Shown piece by piece: positions 1 to 8,260 of a stretch of 64,000 bases of DNA; the stretch's first letter is position 1, and every line of letters starts with the position of its first letter. This DNA comes from Bacteroidales bacterium. GTDB lineage: Bacteria; Bacteroidota; Bacteroidia; Bacteroidales; UBA6680. The notes beneath the pieces were generated by a model, which ran no database searches, was not told where the DNA came from, and worked only from the letters and a program-made list of their open reading frames with translations. The DNA lies in contig JAOARD010000001.1 of assembly GCA_025210735.1 (NCBI GenBank), positions 1-64,000 on the forward strand. The letters are read 5' to 3'. The translations under genes were made by a program, and so were the position numbers.

Positions 1-54
1 GAAAAGAGATCAGAATCAAATAATAAATAAGTAATAATAATTGCGGGAACAACC

Positions 55-132
55 GCCCTGCCTCCTATGGAGGCGTAGGGCAATTTTATCCCCTTATAGG
101 GGTTATTATAATGCCCCATCCTGTGGGTGGGG
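55..132. repeat. Cluster of three palindromic hairpins (REP/MITE-like)
   Basis: Three consecutive hairpins sit back to back. The first pairs GCCCTGCCTCC (55-65) with GGAGGCGTAGGGC (69-81), with a GT bulge. The second is CCCCT-TAT-AGGGG (90-102). The third is CCCCATCC-TGT-GGGTGGGG (114-132), with one G-T wobble. The cluster abuts the homologous part of the nuclease remnant that follows, so it probably marks an insertion or deletion junction. Its G+C content is far above its surroundings. Similar hairpin strings are dispersed repeats in other Bacteroidota genomes; that comparison is from memory, not a search. Confidence 0.6.
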
Positions 133-133
133 A

Positions 134-493
134 TATTTACTTATAGAGGAAGAATATAAATTACAAGTTGGAAACAATGATTATAAAATAGATTTACTCT
201 TTTATCACAGAGAACTTAATTCCTTAGTTGCGTTAGAATTAAAAATTGGAGAATTTAAACCAGAATATATGGGGAAAATGGATTTTTATTTAGGAGCTTT
301 AGACAAATATGTAAAAAAAGAACATGAAAATTCAAGTATAGGTATTATACTATGTAAATCAAAGGATAAAAATATTGTTGAAATTTCGTTAAATAGAAGT
401 ACTTCTCCAACAATTATAAGTCAATATGAAACAAAATTGATTGATAAAAAACTTCTAATGAATAAATTAGACGAATTATTTGCAACAGGATAG
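134..493 (+). pseudogene. 3' remnant of a YhcG/DUF1016-type PD-(D/E)XK nuclease gene
   Basis: The reading frame encodes the C-terminal part of the YhcG (DUF1016) family: EEYKLQVG, then IDLLFYHRELNSLVALELKIGEFKPEY, then GKMDFYLGALD. The aspartate of IDLLFYH and the ELK of ALELKIG are the PD-(D/E)XK nuclease signature. Full-length members are about 340 aa with an N-terminal helical DUF1016_N domain; here only about 119 residues remain. The frame stays open upstream to a TTG at 41, but that part is translated from the hairpin cluster and shows no homology. The gene therefore appears decapitated and non-functional. Family members occur in defence islands and near restriction-modification systems. 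Confidence 0.75.
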
Positions 494-569
494 ACAACCA
501 GTCAGAACATAAGCTATAATTACTGCCATCTTATAATCCTGAAATCATACCCTCATATATATAAGTATT

Positions 570-763
570 AAAGAAAGATACATAGTAATCTCTTAGCGCA
601 GAAGATGAGGTTTCTTTAAAAACAGACAGAGTAATGATAGTGCAGAATACTACCATAAACCTGTCACGCTCAGAGTATAGCGACTTATCAAAGTACAAAT
701 CTATCATAATACACGGGCACTGTCTACTACCAGCTCGAACAAGCATTCTGGGAAGGTATATAG
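570..763. repeat. Diverged direct repeat, copy A (about 190 bp)
   Basis: This copy runs from AAAGAAAGATACATAG to GGTATATAG and aligns throughout with 983-1171. Both share the blocks AATCTCTTAGC, AGAAGATGAGGTT, CTCGCTCAGAGTA-like and CAGCTCGAACAAGC. Small frames cross it on both strands but are not conserved between copies, so it is treated as non-coding. Origin unknown. Confidence 0.6.
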
Positions 764-829
764 CTGTTTATCAGCACTCATTATTAGACAGTTTTGTCAC
801 ATTGAGGGATAATGTTAAAAATAGGTTAC

Positions 830-908
830 GGGCTGAAGGCCCAGCTTAACCTAGCCCTATGCAACACGTAGGGCATTAAATAGAATTATATAATCGCGCT
901 GAAAGTGC
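830..908. repeat. Second palindromic hairpin cluster
   Basis: Three small hairpins: GGGC-TGAAG-GCCC (830-842), GCCCTA...TAGGGC (854-874) and GCGCT-GAA-AGTGC (896-908, one wobble). The arrangement resembles the cluster at 55-132, and the two cap the same gene-free stretch. The 'gctgaaagc' style is common to dispersed palindromic elements in Bacteroidota. Confidence 0.5.
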
Positions 909-982
909 AGATTAAATAATTGATCAATTACAGCGTTTGTTATATCGTTAATTTACAGCTGTATTGTGTGATATTTTTACAT

Positions 983-1171
983 AAAGAAAGAAGCATAGCA
1001 ATCTCTTAGCTTAGAAGATGAGGTTAATAGTGGACTGAGCAATGATAATGCAGAATATACTATAGACATATCTCGCTCAGAGTAGAGCTAGTTACCAGAG
1101 CACAATTCTATCATAATGCAACAGGCACTGTCGGCTACCAGCTCGAACAAGCGTTCCGGGTAGGTATATAG
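983..1171. repeat. Diverged direct repeat, copy B (about 190 bp)
   Basis: Partner of 570-763, offset by about 410 bp in the same orientation, with many substitutions and a few indels. The copies are separated by the 830-908 hairpin cluster. This suggests an old duplication of a non-coding element. No coding content is supported. Confidence 0.6.
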
Positions 1172-1180
1172 AAAGAGCCA

Positions 1181-1338
1181 TCCTACAATCCCGCAATCCT
1201 GTCCCAATCCTGTCCTTAATCCTGAAATAATGCAATCCTGTCCCAATCCTGTCCTCAATCCTGTAATCTTGTAATAATGAAATCCTGTCCCAATCCTGTA
1301 ATCTTGTAATAATGAAATCCTGTCCCAATCCTGTCCCC
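1181..1338. repeat. AATCCTGT(CCC) tandem array
   Basis: A degenerate tandem array built on AATCCTGTCCC and AATCCTGTAATCTTGTAAT. A 35-bp higher-order unit occurs twice at the right end (about 1262-1331). The same AATCCTG motif recurs in a short array at 46402-46446. It lies about 220 bp upstream of ileS. An 82-codon minus-strand frame across it is a low-complexity artefact. Confidence 0.8.
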
Positions 1339-1559
1339 AATTAATTACATGAATATTAACGATATTCCGAAAAAAATAGTTAATATTGCGGCTCCAATAG
1401 ACAATACAATGATATACTGTTTCAATATTATTCCCTAAGGGGAATTATTTTTACATATTACACTTCAGCGTTTTATAGGTTTCCGATACCTATTACAGCT
1501 GCTTATTGTCTTTATTTTACCGAATTATAAAATATACTATATAAAACTATTATTCCGTT

Positions 1560-4500
1560 ATGAGTAAAAAGTTTTCTGAATACAAAGGACTTAACCTGTC
1601 TGATGTAAACAAAGAGGTTTTGGCGCAGTGGGATGCGAACGATACTTTTCATAAGAGTATCACAACGCGCGAGGGTAAACCAACATTCGTTTTTTATGAA
1701 GGACCGCCATCGGCAAATGGTATGCCAGGTATACACCACGTAATGGCGCGTGCTATCAAAGATATTTTCTGTCGTTACAAAACACAGAAGGGGTACCTTG
1801 TACACCGTAAAGCAGGATGGGACACACACGGTCTGCCTGTTGAGCTTGGTGTTGAGAAAAAACTTGGTATCACAAAAGAGGATATAGGATCAAAAATTAC
1901 TGTTAAAGAGTACAACCAGACCTGTAGAGAAGAGGTAATGAAGTATACCGATATGTGGGAAGATCTTACTCACAAAATGGGATACTGGGTAAATATGGAC
2001 GATCCGTATATCACATACGATAACAAATATATAGAGACACTCTGGTGGATGCTTAAGGAGCTGTTTAATAAAGGCTACCTGTATAAAGGATTCACTATAC
2101 AGCCATACTCTCCTGCAGCAGGAACAGGACTAAGTTCGCACGAGCTTAATATGCCCGGATGTTACCGCGATGTAAAAGATACAACTGCTGTAGCAAAATT
2201 CACTGTTGTAAGAGACGAGAAGTCGGAGAAACTATTTGCCGATTTCCCTGCAATTGATGCCTTTGCAAACCTTGATAAGGTATCGGTTATGGCATGGACA
2301 ACAACACCATGGACACTACCATCTAACACAGCACTTGCTGTAGGATCGGGTATTAAGTATGTTAAGGTTGCTACATTCAACCCATACACAAACAATCCAT
2401 CGGTTGTTATTCTTGCAAAAGATAGATTTAACGCATACTTCCCTGCAAAAAATGCTGAGTTAAAACTTGAGGATTACAATGCAGGTGATAAAAACATTCC
2501 GTTTAAGGTTCTTGCAGAGTACACAGGAGCAGAACTTGAAGGAATAAGATATGAGCAGCTGTTACCATGGATTAAACCAGACGGTGATGCATTCCGCATT
2601 ATTGTAGGTGATTTTGTAACAACAGAGGATGGTACAGGTATTGTACACATTGCGCCTACATTTGGTGCTGATGACGACCGTGTTGCCAAAAAAGCAGGTA
2701 TTGCACCACTTATTCTCATTGATAAGGATGGTAAGATAAACCCAATGGTTGACAGATCGGGTAAATTCTTTGACATTGCAGAACTTGATGAGGCATTTGT
2801 TAAGGAGTTTGTGAATGTTGAGGCATACTCAGAATTTGCAGGCCGTTTTGTAAAAAATGCTTACGATCCGGAACTTACAGAGAAAGACGCTACGCTTGAT
2901 GTAGATATCTCGGTAAAACTTAAGAAAGAGGATAAAGCATTTAAGGTAGAGAAGCACATGCACAACTACCCTCACTGCTGGCGTACCGACAAGCCTGTAT
3001 TATACTATCCGCTTGATTCGTGGTTTATTAAAACCACAGCGGTTAAAGAGCGCATGCTTGAGCTTAACAAAACAATTAACTGGAAACCAGAATCAACAGG
3101 TACAGGACGTTTTGGTAAGTGGCTTGAGAACCTTGTAGACTGGAACCTGTCGCGTTCACGCTACTGGGGAACTCCGCTGCCAATATGGGTTAGCGAAGAT
3201 AAAGAGGAGATGATATGTATTGGATCTGTTGAGGAGCTACAAGCTGAGATAAACAAATCTATTGAGGCTGGTTTCATGACAGAGAACCCATATAAAGATT
3301 ACGTTCCTGGCGATAACTCAAAAGAGAACTATCAGGGATTTGATATGCACCGTCCTATTGTTGATGAGATATTCCTTGTATCGGCAACAGGTAAAAAGAT
3401 GTTCCGTGAGCCGGATCTTATTGATGTTTGGTTTGATTCTGGAGCAATGCCATATGCACAGGTTCACTATCCGTTTGAGAATAAAGAGGGATTTGAGAAC
3501 ATATATCCTGCCGACTTTATTGCAGAGGGTGTTGACCAGACTCGTGGATGGTTCTTTACACTACATGCACTTGCAACAATGTTGTTTGATACTGTAGCGT
3601 TTAAGAATATCATCTCTAACGGACTTGTTCTTGATAAGAATGGTAACAAGATGAGTAAACGTCTTGGTAATGGTGTTGATCCGTTTGAGACTATTGAGCA
3701 GTACGGATCAGACCCTGTACGTTGGTATATGATTACAAACGCACAGCCATGGGATAACCTTAAGTTTGACAAAGATGGTATAGACGAGGTTAAGCGTAAA
3801 TTCTTCGGAACACTATATAACACATACTCATTCTTCTCGCTTTATGCAAATGTAGATGGATTTGATGCTACAAAAGAGCAGGTGGCAATAGAGAAACGCC
3901 CTGAGATTGACCGTTGGGTAATATCACTACTTAACTCGCTTGTTAAAGAGGTTGAGGGATACTATGAGACATATGAGCCAACAAAAGCAGGTAGAGCAAT
4001 TCAGAACTTTGTTACTGAGAACCTGAGTAACTGGTACGTTCGTCTGAATCGTAAGCGTTACTGGGGTGGTGAGTTTGATGAGGATAAACTTGCAGCATAT
4101 CAGACACTATACACATGTCTTGATACCATTGCACGTTTAATGGCTCCTATAGCTCCGTTCTATGCCGACAGACTATTTGTTGACCTTAACGCAGTTTCGG
4201 GTATAGATAAGTCAGAATCGGTACATATCTCAGAATTCCCATCGTTTAACGAGGATTATATTGATAAAGCACTTGAAGAGCGTATGGATATTGCACAGCG
4301 TGTATCGTCAATGGTTCTTGCACTACGCCGTAAGGTGAACATAAAGGTGCGTCAGCCACTTACAAAAATTATGATACCAGTACTTAAGGAGGGATTTGAG
4401 CAGCAGGTAGATGCTGTTAAACCACTTATCCTTTCTGAGGTGAACATAAAAGATATAGAGTATCTTACAGATACATCGGGAGTACTTGTTAAGAAGATTA

Positions 4501-5018
4501 AGCCAAACTTTAAGGCTCTTGGCCCTAAGTATGGTAAGATAATGAAGCAGATTGCTGCTGTTATTAATGCATTTACACAAGATGATATTGCAGCAATTGA
4601 GCGCGATGAGAAGTATGACATAACTGTAGCTGACCAGAATGTAACACTTACAATTGACGATGTTGAGATTCTGAGTGAGGATATTCCGGGATGGCTTGTT
4701 GCATCTGAAGGAAAACTTACTGTTGCACTTGATATAAATGTTACTCCTGAACTTAAAATGGAGGGTATTGCACGTGAGATGGTAAACAGAATTCAGAACA
4801 TCCGTAAGGATAGCGACTTTGAGGTTACCGATAAAATAAAGGTTTATGTAAACAGACATGAGGCTATAAACAGTGCTATTGATACTCACGCAGAGTATAT
4901 TGCATCGCAGACTCTTGCTGTTTCTGTTGAACTTTCTGAAGGGTTATCTGTTGATGATGGAAAAGAGATAGAACTGGATCAGGAAGTGACAACAATTATA
5001 AAAGTTGTTAAGATATAG
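1560..5018 (+). CDS. ileS: Isoleucyl-tRNA synthetase
   Basis: A 1152-aa class I aminoacyl-tRNA synthetase that charges tRNA-Ile with isoleucine in the cytoplasm. The HIGH-type signature is in the N-terminal stretch EGPPSANGMPGIHH (GIHH about residues 57-60), and the KMSKR loop is at residues 697-701. The large CP1 editing domain lies between them (TTTPWTLPSNTALAVG). The C-terminal tail includes an anticodon-binding domain. The length and the DIIDVWFDSG-like motif fit the long IleRS form usual in Bacteroidota. The start ATG at 1560 precedes MSKKFSEYKGLNLS, a typical N-terminus. It leads into the DksA-like gene 57 bp downstream. No T-box leader is seen upstream, only the repeats. Confidence 0.98.
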   Translation: MSKKFSEYKGLNLSDVNKEVLAQWDANDTFHKSITTREGKPTFVFYEGPPSANGMPGIHHVMARAIKDIFCRYKTQKGYLVHRKAGWDTHGLPVELGVEKKLGITKEDIGSKITVKEYNQTCREEVMKYTDMWEDLTHKMGYWVNMDDPYITYDNKYIETLWWMLKELFNKGYLYKGFTIQPYSPAAGTGLSSHELNMPGCYRDVKDTTAVAKFTVVRDEKSEKLFADFPAIDAFANLDKVSVMAWTTTPWTLPSNTALAVGSGIKYVKVATFNPYTNNPSVVILAKDRFNAYFPAKNAELKLEDYNAGDKNIPFKVLAEYTGAELEGIRYEQLLPWIKPDGDAFRIIVGDFVTTEDGTGIVHIAPTFGADDDRVAKKAGIAPLILIDKDGKINPMVDRSGKFFDIAELDEAFVKEFVNVEAYSEFAGRFVKNAYDPELTEKDATLDVDISVKLKKEDKAFKVEKHMHNYPHCWRTDKPVLYYPLDSWFIKTTAVKERMLELNKTINWKPESTGTGRFGKWLENLVDWNLSRSRYWGTPLPIWVSEDKEEMICIGSVEELQAEINKSIEAGFMTENPYKDYVPGDNSKENYQGFDMHRPIVDEIFLVSATGKKMFREPDLIDVWFDSGAMPYAQVHYPFENKEGFENIYPADFIAEGVDQTRGWFFTLHALATMLFDTVAFKNIISNGLVLDKNGNKMSKRLGNGVDPFETIEQYGSDPVRWYMITNAQPWDNLKFDKDGIDEVKRKFFGTLYNTYSFFSLYANVDGFDATKEQVAIEKRPEIDRWVISLLNSLVKEVEGYYETYEPTKAGRAIQNFVTENLSNWYVRLNRKRYWGGEFDEDKLAAYQTLYTCLDTIARLMAPIAPFYADRLFVDLNAVSGIDKSESVHISEFPSFNEDYIDKALEERMDIAQRVSSMVLALRRKVNIKVRQPLTKIMIPVLKEGFEQQVDAVKPLILSEVNIKDIEYLTDTSGVLVKKIKPNFKALGPKYGKIMKQIAAVINAFTQDDIAAIERDEKYDITVADQNVTLTIDDVEILSEDIPGWLVASEGKLTVALDINVTPELKMEGIAREMVNRIQNIRKDSDFEVTDKIKVYVNRHEAINSAIDTHAEYIASQTLAVSVELSEGLSVDDGKEIELDQEVTTIIKVVKI

Positions 5019-5075
5019 CCCTAAAAGGTTTTGTGATTCAGTTTTTTTCTTATTTTTAGTGAAAAATAAATTTCT

Positions 5076-5450
5076 ATGACAGATAAGACAAGATATTCAG
5101 ATGAAGAGCTTCAGGAATTCAAAGAGCTTATTCTGGTAAAACTAGATAAAGCACGTAAGGATTACGAGCTTTTGAAGAATTCACTGGATAATAGTGAAGG
5201 GAACGATACACAAGACACATCGCCTACTTTTAAGGTATTAGAAGAGGGCGCATCGGTATTATCAAAAGAGGAGGCAGGAAGACTGGCTCAAAGACAGTTT
5301 AAGTTTATACAGCATCTTGAGGCTGCACTTATACGTATTGAAAACAAAACCTATGGTGTTTGCCGCGAGACGGGTAAACTTATTCAGAAAGAGAGGCTAA
5401 GAGCTGTACCTCATGCAACGTTAAGTATCGAAGCAAAAAATAGACAGTAA
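5076..5450 (+). CDS. TraR/DksA family protein with incomplete zinc finger
   Basis: A 124-aa DksA/TraR-like protein. Family members enter the RNA polymerase secondary channel and modulate transcription initiation. The N-terminal half is a helical hairpin (ELQEFKELILVKLDKARKDYELLK). The C-terminal motif YGVCRETGKLIQKERLRAVPHATLSIEA matches the DksA C4 region, but only the first Cys is visible. The positions usually held by the other zinc cysteines are T/G and S. This cysteine-poor form is common in the Bacteroidota subgroup. It lies between ileS and lspA, an arrangement seen in relatives, and is followed by a clear terminator. Confidence 0.85.
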   Translation: MTDKTRYSDEELQEFKELILVKLDKARKDYELLKNSLDNSEGNDTQDTSPTFKVLEEGASVLSKEEAGRLAQRQFKFIQHLEAALIRIENKTYGVCRETGKLIQKERLRAVPHATLSIEAKNRQ

Positions 5451-5468
5451 ATAATCTGTTTTGAATAT

Positions 5469-5507
5469 AAAAAATGATTGAAGCATAATTGTTTCAATCA
5501 TTTTTTT
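5469..5507 (+). terminator. Rho-independent terminator after the DksA-like gene
   Basis: Stem AAAATGATTGAA (5471-5482) pairs with TTCAATCATTTT (5493-5504) around a 10-nt loop and is followed by a T run. The A run on the left makes it potentially bidirectional. It separates the ileS/DksA unit from lspA. Confidence 0.85.
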
Positions 5508-5544
5508 ATGTTTGTAATTCCAAAATATATAAAAGAGGAAAGTT

Positions 5545-6156
5545 ATGACTCGTTTTCAGAAATCGGCACTGCTGGTATTTTTGGTTCTGTTAGTAGATCA
5601 GACCGTAAAAATATGGATTAAGACACACATGACACTTGGCGAAGAGGTGCATGTATTTGGTGACTGGTTCAGAATAAATTTTGTTGAGAATAACGGAATG
5701 GCATTCGGAATGGAGTTTTGGGGCGATTATGGTAAATTGTTTCTTAGCCTGTTTCGTATAGTAGCAGTTATTGGTATAGGGTACTATATATACCGTCTGA
5801 TTAAGAGCAAAGCTCATACAGGCTATATTCTGTCTATATCGCTTATATTTGCAGGTGCTATAGGTAACATTATAGATTCTGCCTTTTATGGCCTTATTTT
5901 TAACGAAAGCACCCCGTTTCAGGTAGCAAGTTTTATGCCTGAGGATGGCGGATATGCCGGGCTTCTGCACGGAAAGGTGGTTGATATGTTATATTTCCCG
6001 CTGTTTTCAGGAACATACCCTGAGTGGTTTCCTATAAATCCGGGTGGAGATTTCACCTTCTTCAGACCAGTATTTAATATTGCAGATTCGGCAATATCAG
6101 TTGGTGTGTTTATAATACTACTGTTTCAGCGCCGTCACCTTAAAGATAAATTATAA
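5545..6156 (+). CDS. lspA: Lipoprotein signal peptidase (signal peptidase II)
   Basis: A 203-aa inner-membrane aspartyl protease that removes the signal peptide from diacylglyceryl-modified prolipoproteins. Four hydrophobic segments are visible. Conserved blocks are DQTVKIWIK near the N-terminus, VENNGMAFGM, GNIIDS, GKVVDMLYFP and FNIADSAISVG; the last two carry the paired catalytic aspartates. At 203 aa it is longer than the 160-170 aa of proteobacterial LspA because of an insert before the second aspartate, typical of Bacteroidota. The start ATG is preceded by an AAGAGGAAAG ribosome-binding-like sequence. Its substrates would include the many lipobox proteins in this window. Confidence 0.96.
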   Translation: MTRFQKSALLVFLVLLVDQTVKIWIKTHMTLGEEVHVFGDWFRINFVENNGMAFGMEFWGDYGKLFLSLFRIVAVIGIGYYIYRLIKSKAHTGYILSISLIFAGAIGNIIDSAFYGLIFNESTPFQVASFMPEDGGYAGLLHGKVVDMLYFPLFSGTYPEWFPINPGGDFTFFRPVFNIADSAISVGVFIILLFQRRHLKDKL

Positions 6157-6182
6157 GATAATTTTCAACCAATATAATACAT

Positions 6183-6207
6183 AAAGCCATCCTCTCAGAT
6201 GGCTTTT
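6183..6207. terminator. Bidirectional terminator between lspA and the TPR-LuxR gene
   Basis: AAAGCCATC (6183-6191) pairs with GATGGCTTT (6198-6206), flanked by A on the left and T on the right. It sits between two convergent genes and can serve both. Confidence 0.75.
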
Positions 6208-6234
6208 GTTGTATCTATGGTTTTGTACCAAATA

Positions 6235-7917
6235 CTATTTTGTACTGTCAATACTCTGTATATAAGCAAACAGATCGGTATTTTTATCTATATCTAACTT
6301 TGTTTTAAGCCTGCTCTTTGCAACATTAATAGTGTTGGCACTCTGCTTTGTAAAATCCGATATCTCTTTGGTAGAGAAATTAAGTTTTATGAGCGATGCC
6401 AAACGAATCTCGTTCTTGGTTAACCCCGGGTTTATCTTTATAAGGCTCTTTATAAAATTAGGATGTACCTTGGTAAAGTGCTGCTCAAACTCAATATTTA
6501 TCTCATCCTTAATATTTGTAGATATAAGATTGTTAATTCTGTTTAGCTTTTTATCAATATCGTTGCCAGATCTATCCTTTGTAACCTCAGTAAGCTCTTT
6601 TGATATATTCTCCAGAAACTTCTGTTTCTCGTAGAATTTAAGACTCTTATACAGTAACTCCTGCTGGGTTAATTTACGCTCCTTATTTAACGACAATACA
6701 TTGCTGTTCAGTTTATCGTTAAGCGTTGATATCAGCTTAATATTGTTCCTCAATTTTAAACGGTGAAGCAGAAACCATGTAATACTTGTTATAAGCAGAA
6801 CAATAAGGGTTATGCTGATATAGAGGTTCTGTGTGGCTCTCCTCTTTAGTTGAACCTCCATCTTTTTTATAGCCAGAAACTCCTCTGCTATCCTGTTACC
6901 CTTCTGTATATTTAACTTACGCTGAGCTTTAAATGTACTATCGGTTTTTATCTTTAGCCTGTAGTATCTGTATGCATCTTTGTAGTTATCGGTCTCACTA
7001 TTGAATATATCGAGCCAACTATAAACATTCTCAAGCTGTTTAAGATCGTTACGGTTTTGTAGTCCCGATATCTCACTCTCAAGCATATTAATCCCCTTGT
7101 TATACTCACCATTTTTAGCATTCAGAATACCTAAATGAATATTTATCTCGCCAAGATAGCTGTATAGGTTATTATCAGTAGCCATCTTCTTTGATAAGCT
7201 CAACAGACTATCAGCAGATTTTAGATTGCCTCTGTTAATCTCTATAGCACCCAGATTCAGCATACAGAACGTACGCATCATATTATCGTTAGGTTTAACA
7301 CCTCTTAAAGCCTGCTCGGTAAATATATACGACGAATCCAGATTGTTGTGGTGATACGCTTTGTTAAACAGACATCCGAACGCCAGATTCAGATTGCCAT
7401 CTGCCATATCTACACCCCTGTTAAAGTATATAAAAGCAGTATCGTAAACACCCTCCTGCGCATACAGATGCCCTATATTGTTATGTATTGTAATAATATC
7501 CTTTATAGAGTCCTTGTAGTTTCTGTTTAGCGCAGTAAGAGCCTCTTTATACAGCGATATTGCCATCTTACCATTCTGCAAATATGTGTGTATTGTAGCC
7601 AGCCCATTGAATGCATCAATACGGTTATATACAGTTAAAGAGTCCTTGTTAAGCGCTTTGTAATAGTTATTGGCAGCCGTCTGGTAGTCTCTTGCAATAA
7701 CAACCTGATAATTCCCCAGCGCAATAAGAAAATTGTTCTGTTTTGTAAGCGGGTATTGTTTCAGGTTACTATCTACATCCAACAGCTCCTTCTGCGATAT
7801 ATCAACATCAAACCTCTTAAGCTTTTGTATAATAGTATCAATACTGGTGCCCTGAGCCCTCAGCAAATATGGGGTTAGCAATAATAATACAGAGATTAAT
7901 ATAATAAAGCGCTTCAT
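6235..7917 (-). CDS. TPR-containing membrane regulator with LuxR-type HTH
   Basis: A 560-aa protein. An N-terminal signal sequence (ISVLLLLTPYLLRAQG) is followed by a tetratricopeptide-repeat region of roughly 300 residues. One membrane segment lies at about 366-385 (ITLIVLLITSITWFLLHRL), then a coiled-coil linker. The C-terminal helix-turn-helix of the LuxR/GerE class starts near residue 499 (LTKNEIRLASLIKLNFSTKEISDFTKQSANTINVAKSRL). This layout puts the sensor in the periplasm and the DNA-binding domain in the cytoplasm, and is a family common in Bacteroidota. Targets are unknown. It is convergent with lspA and shares its terminator. Confidence 0.85.
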   Translation of the reverse strand: MKRFIILISVLLLLTPYLLRAQGTSIDTIIQKLKRFDVDISQKELLDVDSNLKQYPLTKQNNFLIALGNYQVVIARDYQTAANNYYKALNKDSLTVYNRIDAFNGLATIHTYLQNGKMAISLYKEALTALNRNYKDSIKDIITIHNNIGHLYAQEGVYDTAFIYFNRGVDMADGNLNLAFGCLFNKAYHHNNLDSSYIFTEQALRGVKPNDNMMRTFCMLNLGAIEINRGNLKSADSLLSLSKKMATDNNLYSYLGEINIHLGILNAKNGEYNKGINMLESEISGLQNRNDLKQLENVYSWLDIFNSETDNYKDAYRYYRLKIKTDSTFKAQRKLNIQKGNRIAEEFLAIKKMEVQLKRRATQNLYISITLIVLLITSITWFLLHRLKLRNNIKLISTLNDKLNSNVLSLNKERKLTQQELLYKSLKFYEKQKFLENISKELTEVTKDRSGNDIDKKLNRINNLISTNIKDEINIEFEQHFTKVHPNFIKSLIKINPGLTKNEIRLASLIKLNFSTKEISDFTKQSANTINVAKSRLKTKLDIDKNTDLFAYIQSIDSTK

Positions 7918-8106
7918 GTTCTACTGATATTAAGAAACTACAAGTTTAACAAAATTTTAAAACATGTTATTATAACGATGTGTTTGGGCTATATCTCAAT
8001 AGTTATATACCATCTCTTATTAGACCGATAACTCTGAATATTACCTGATTATCCTATCTGTTTATGGTTTGATAGTTTATATTAAGGGTTTGTGCGGGAT
8101 CATCTA
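7918..8106. other. Intergenic stretch upstream of the TPR-LuxR gene
   Basis: A gene-free A+T-rich stretch between the divergently transcribed TPR-LuxR gene and the island. No open frame, hairpin or repeat was recognised. It should contain the promoter of the minus-strand regulator and marks the left edge of the accessory island. Confidence 0.4.
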
Positions 8107-8180
8107 ACTCCTTTTGCAAACAAACGGTTTGTAACTAGGTTTTATAAAGTTTTTAATTACATTTGCTAATAAGATAAAAC
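8107..8180 (+). promoter_or_regulatory. Island promoter repeat P, copy 1, with palindrome
   Basis: Contains the palindrome ACAAAC-G-GTTTGT at 8120-8132 inside the longer shared sequence TTGCAAACAAACGGTTTGTA. The same block occurs at 15391-15450 and 18785-18845, each time upstream of an island gene. A perfect Bacteroidota -7 box, TACATTTG (TAnnTTTG consensus), lies at 8158-8165. The palindrome may be an operator, but promoter activity is inferred. Confidence 0.55.
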
Positions 8181-8228
8181 AACTATATGTATTGGTTTGG
8201 TAGATTGAGTTGGTTGGTTTGTTGGGAC

Positions 8229-8238
8229 GTTGCCAAAC
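8229..8238 (+). other. Integron-like core site at the left edge of cassette 1
   Basis: GTTGCCAAAC. It is the exact reverse complement of GTTTGGCAAC at 10311-10320, just after the gene that follows. In an integron cassette the core site (GTT plus cassette start) and the inverse core at the head of attC pair in just this way. The predicted cassette runs from T8230 to G10383. Confidence 0.55.
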
Positions 8239-8260
8239 ATATAAAAAGTAAAACCTACAG

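Noticed and set aside
1181..1338. CRISPR array
   Set aside because: The units are contiguous and degenerate with no unique spacers of constant length and no cas genes nearby.
1092..1340. 82-aa minus-strand frame with repeated GTGL and DR motifs
   Set aside because: It translates the AATCCTGT array; the repeat structure explains the frame.
1341..1559. T-box or other leader upstream of ileS
   Set aside because: No T-box sequence (TGGnACCGCG-like), anti-terminator or structured leader was visible.
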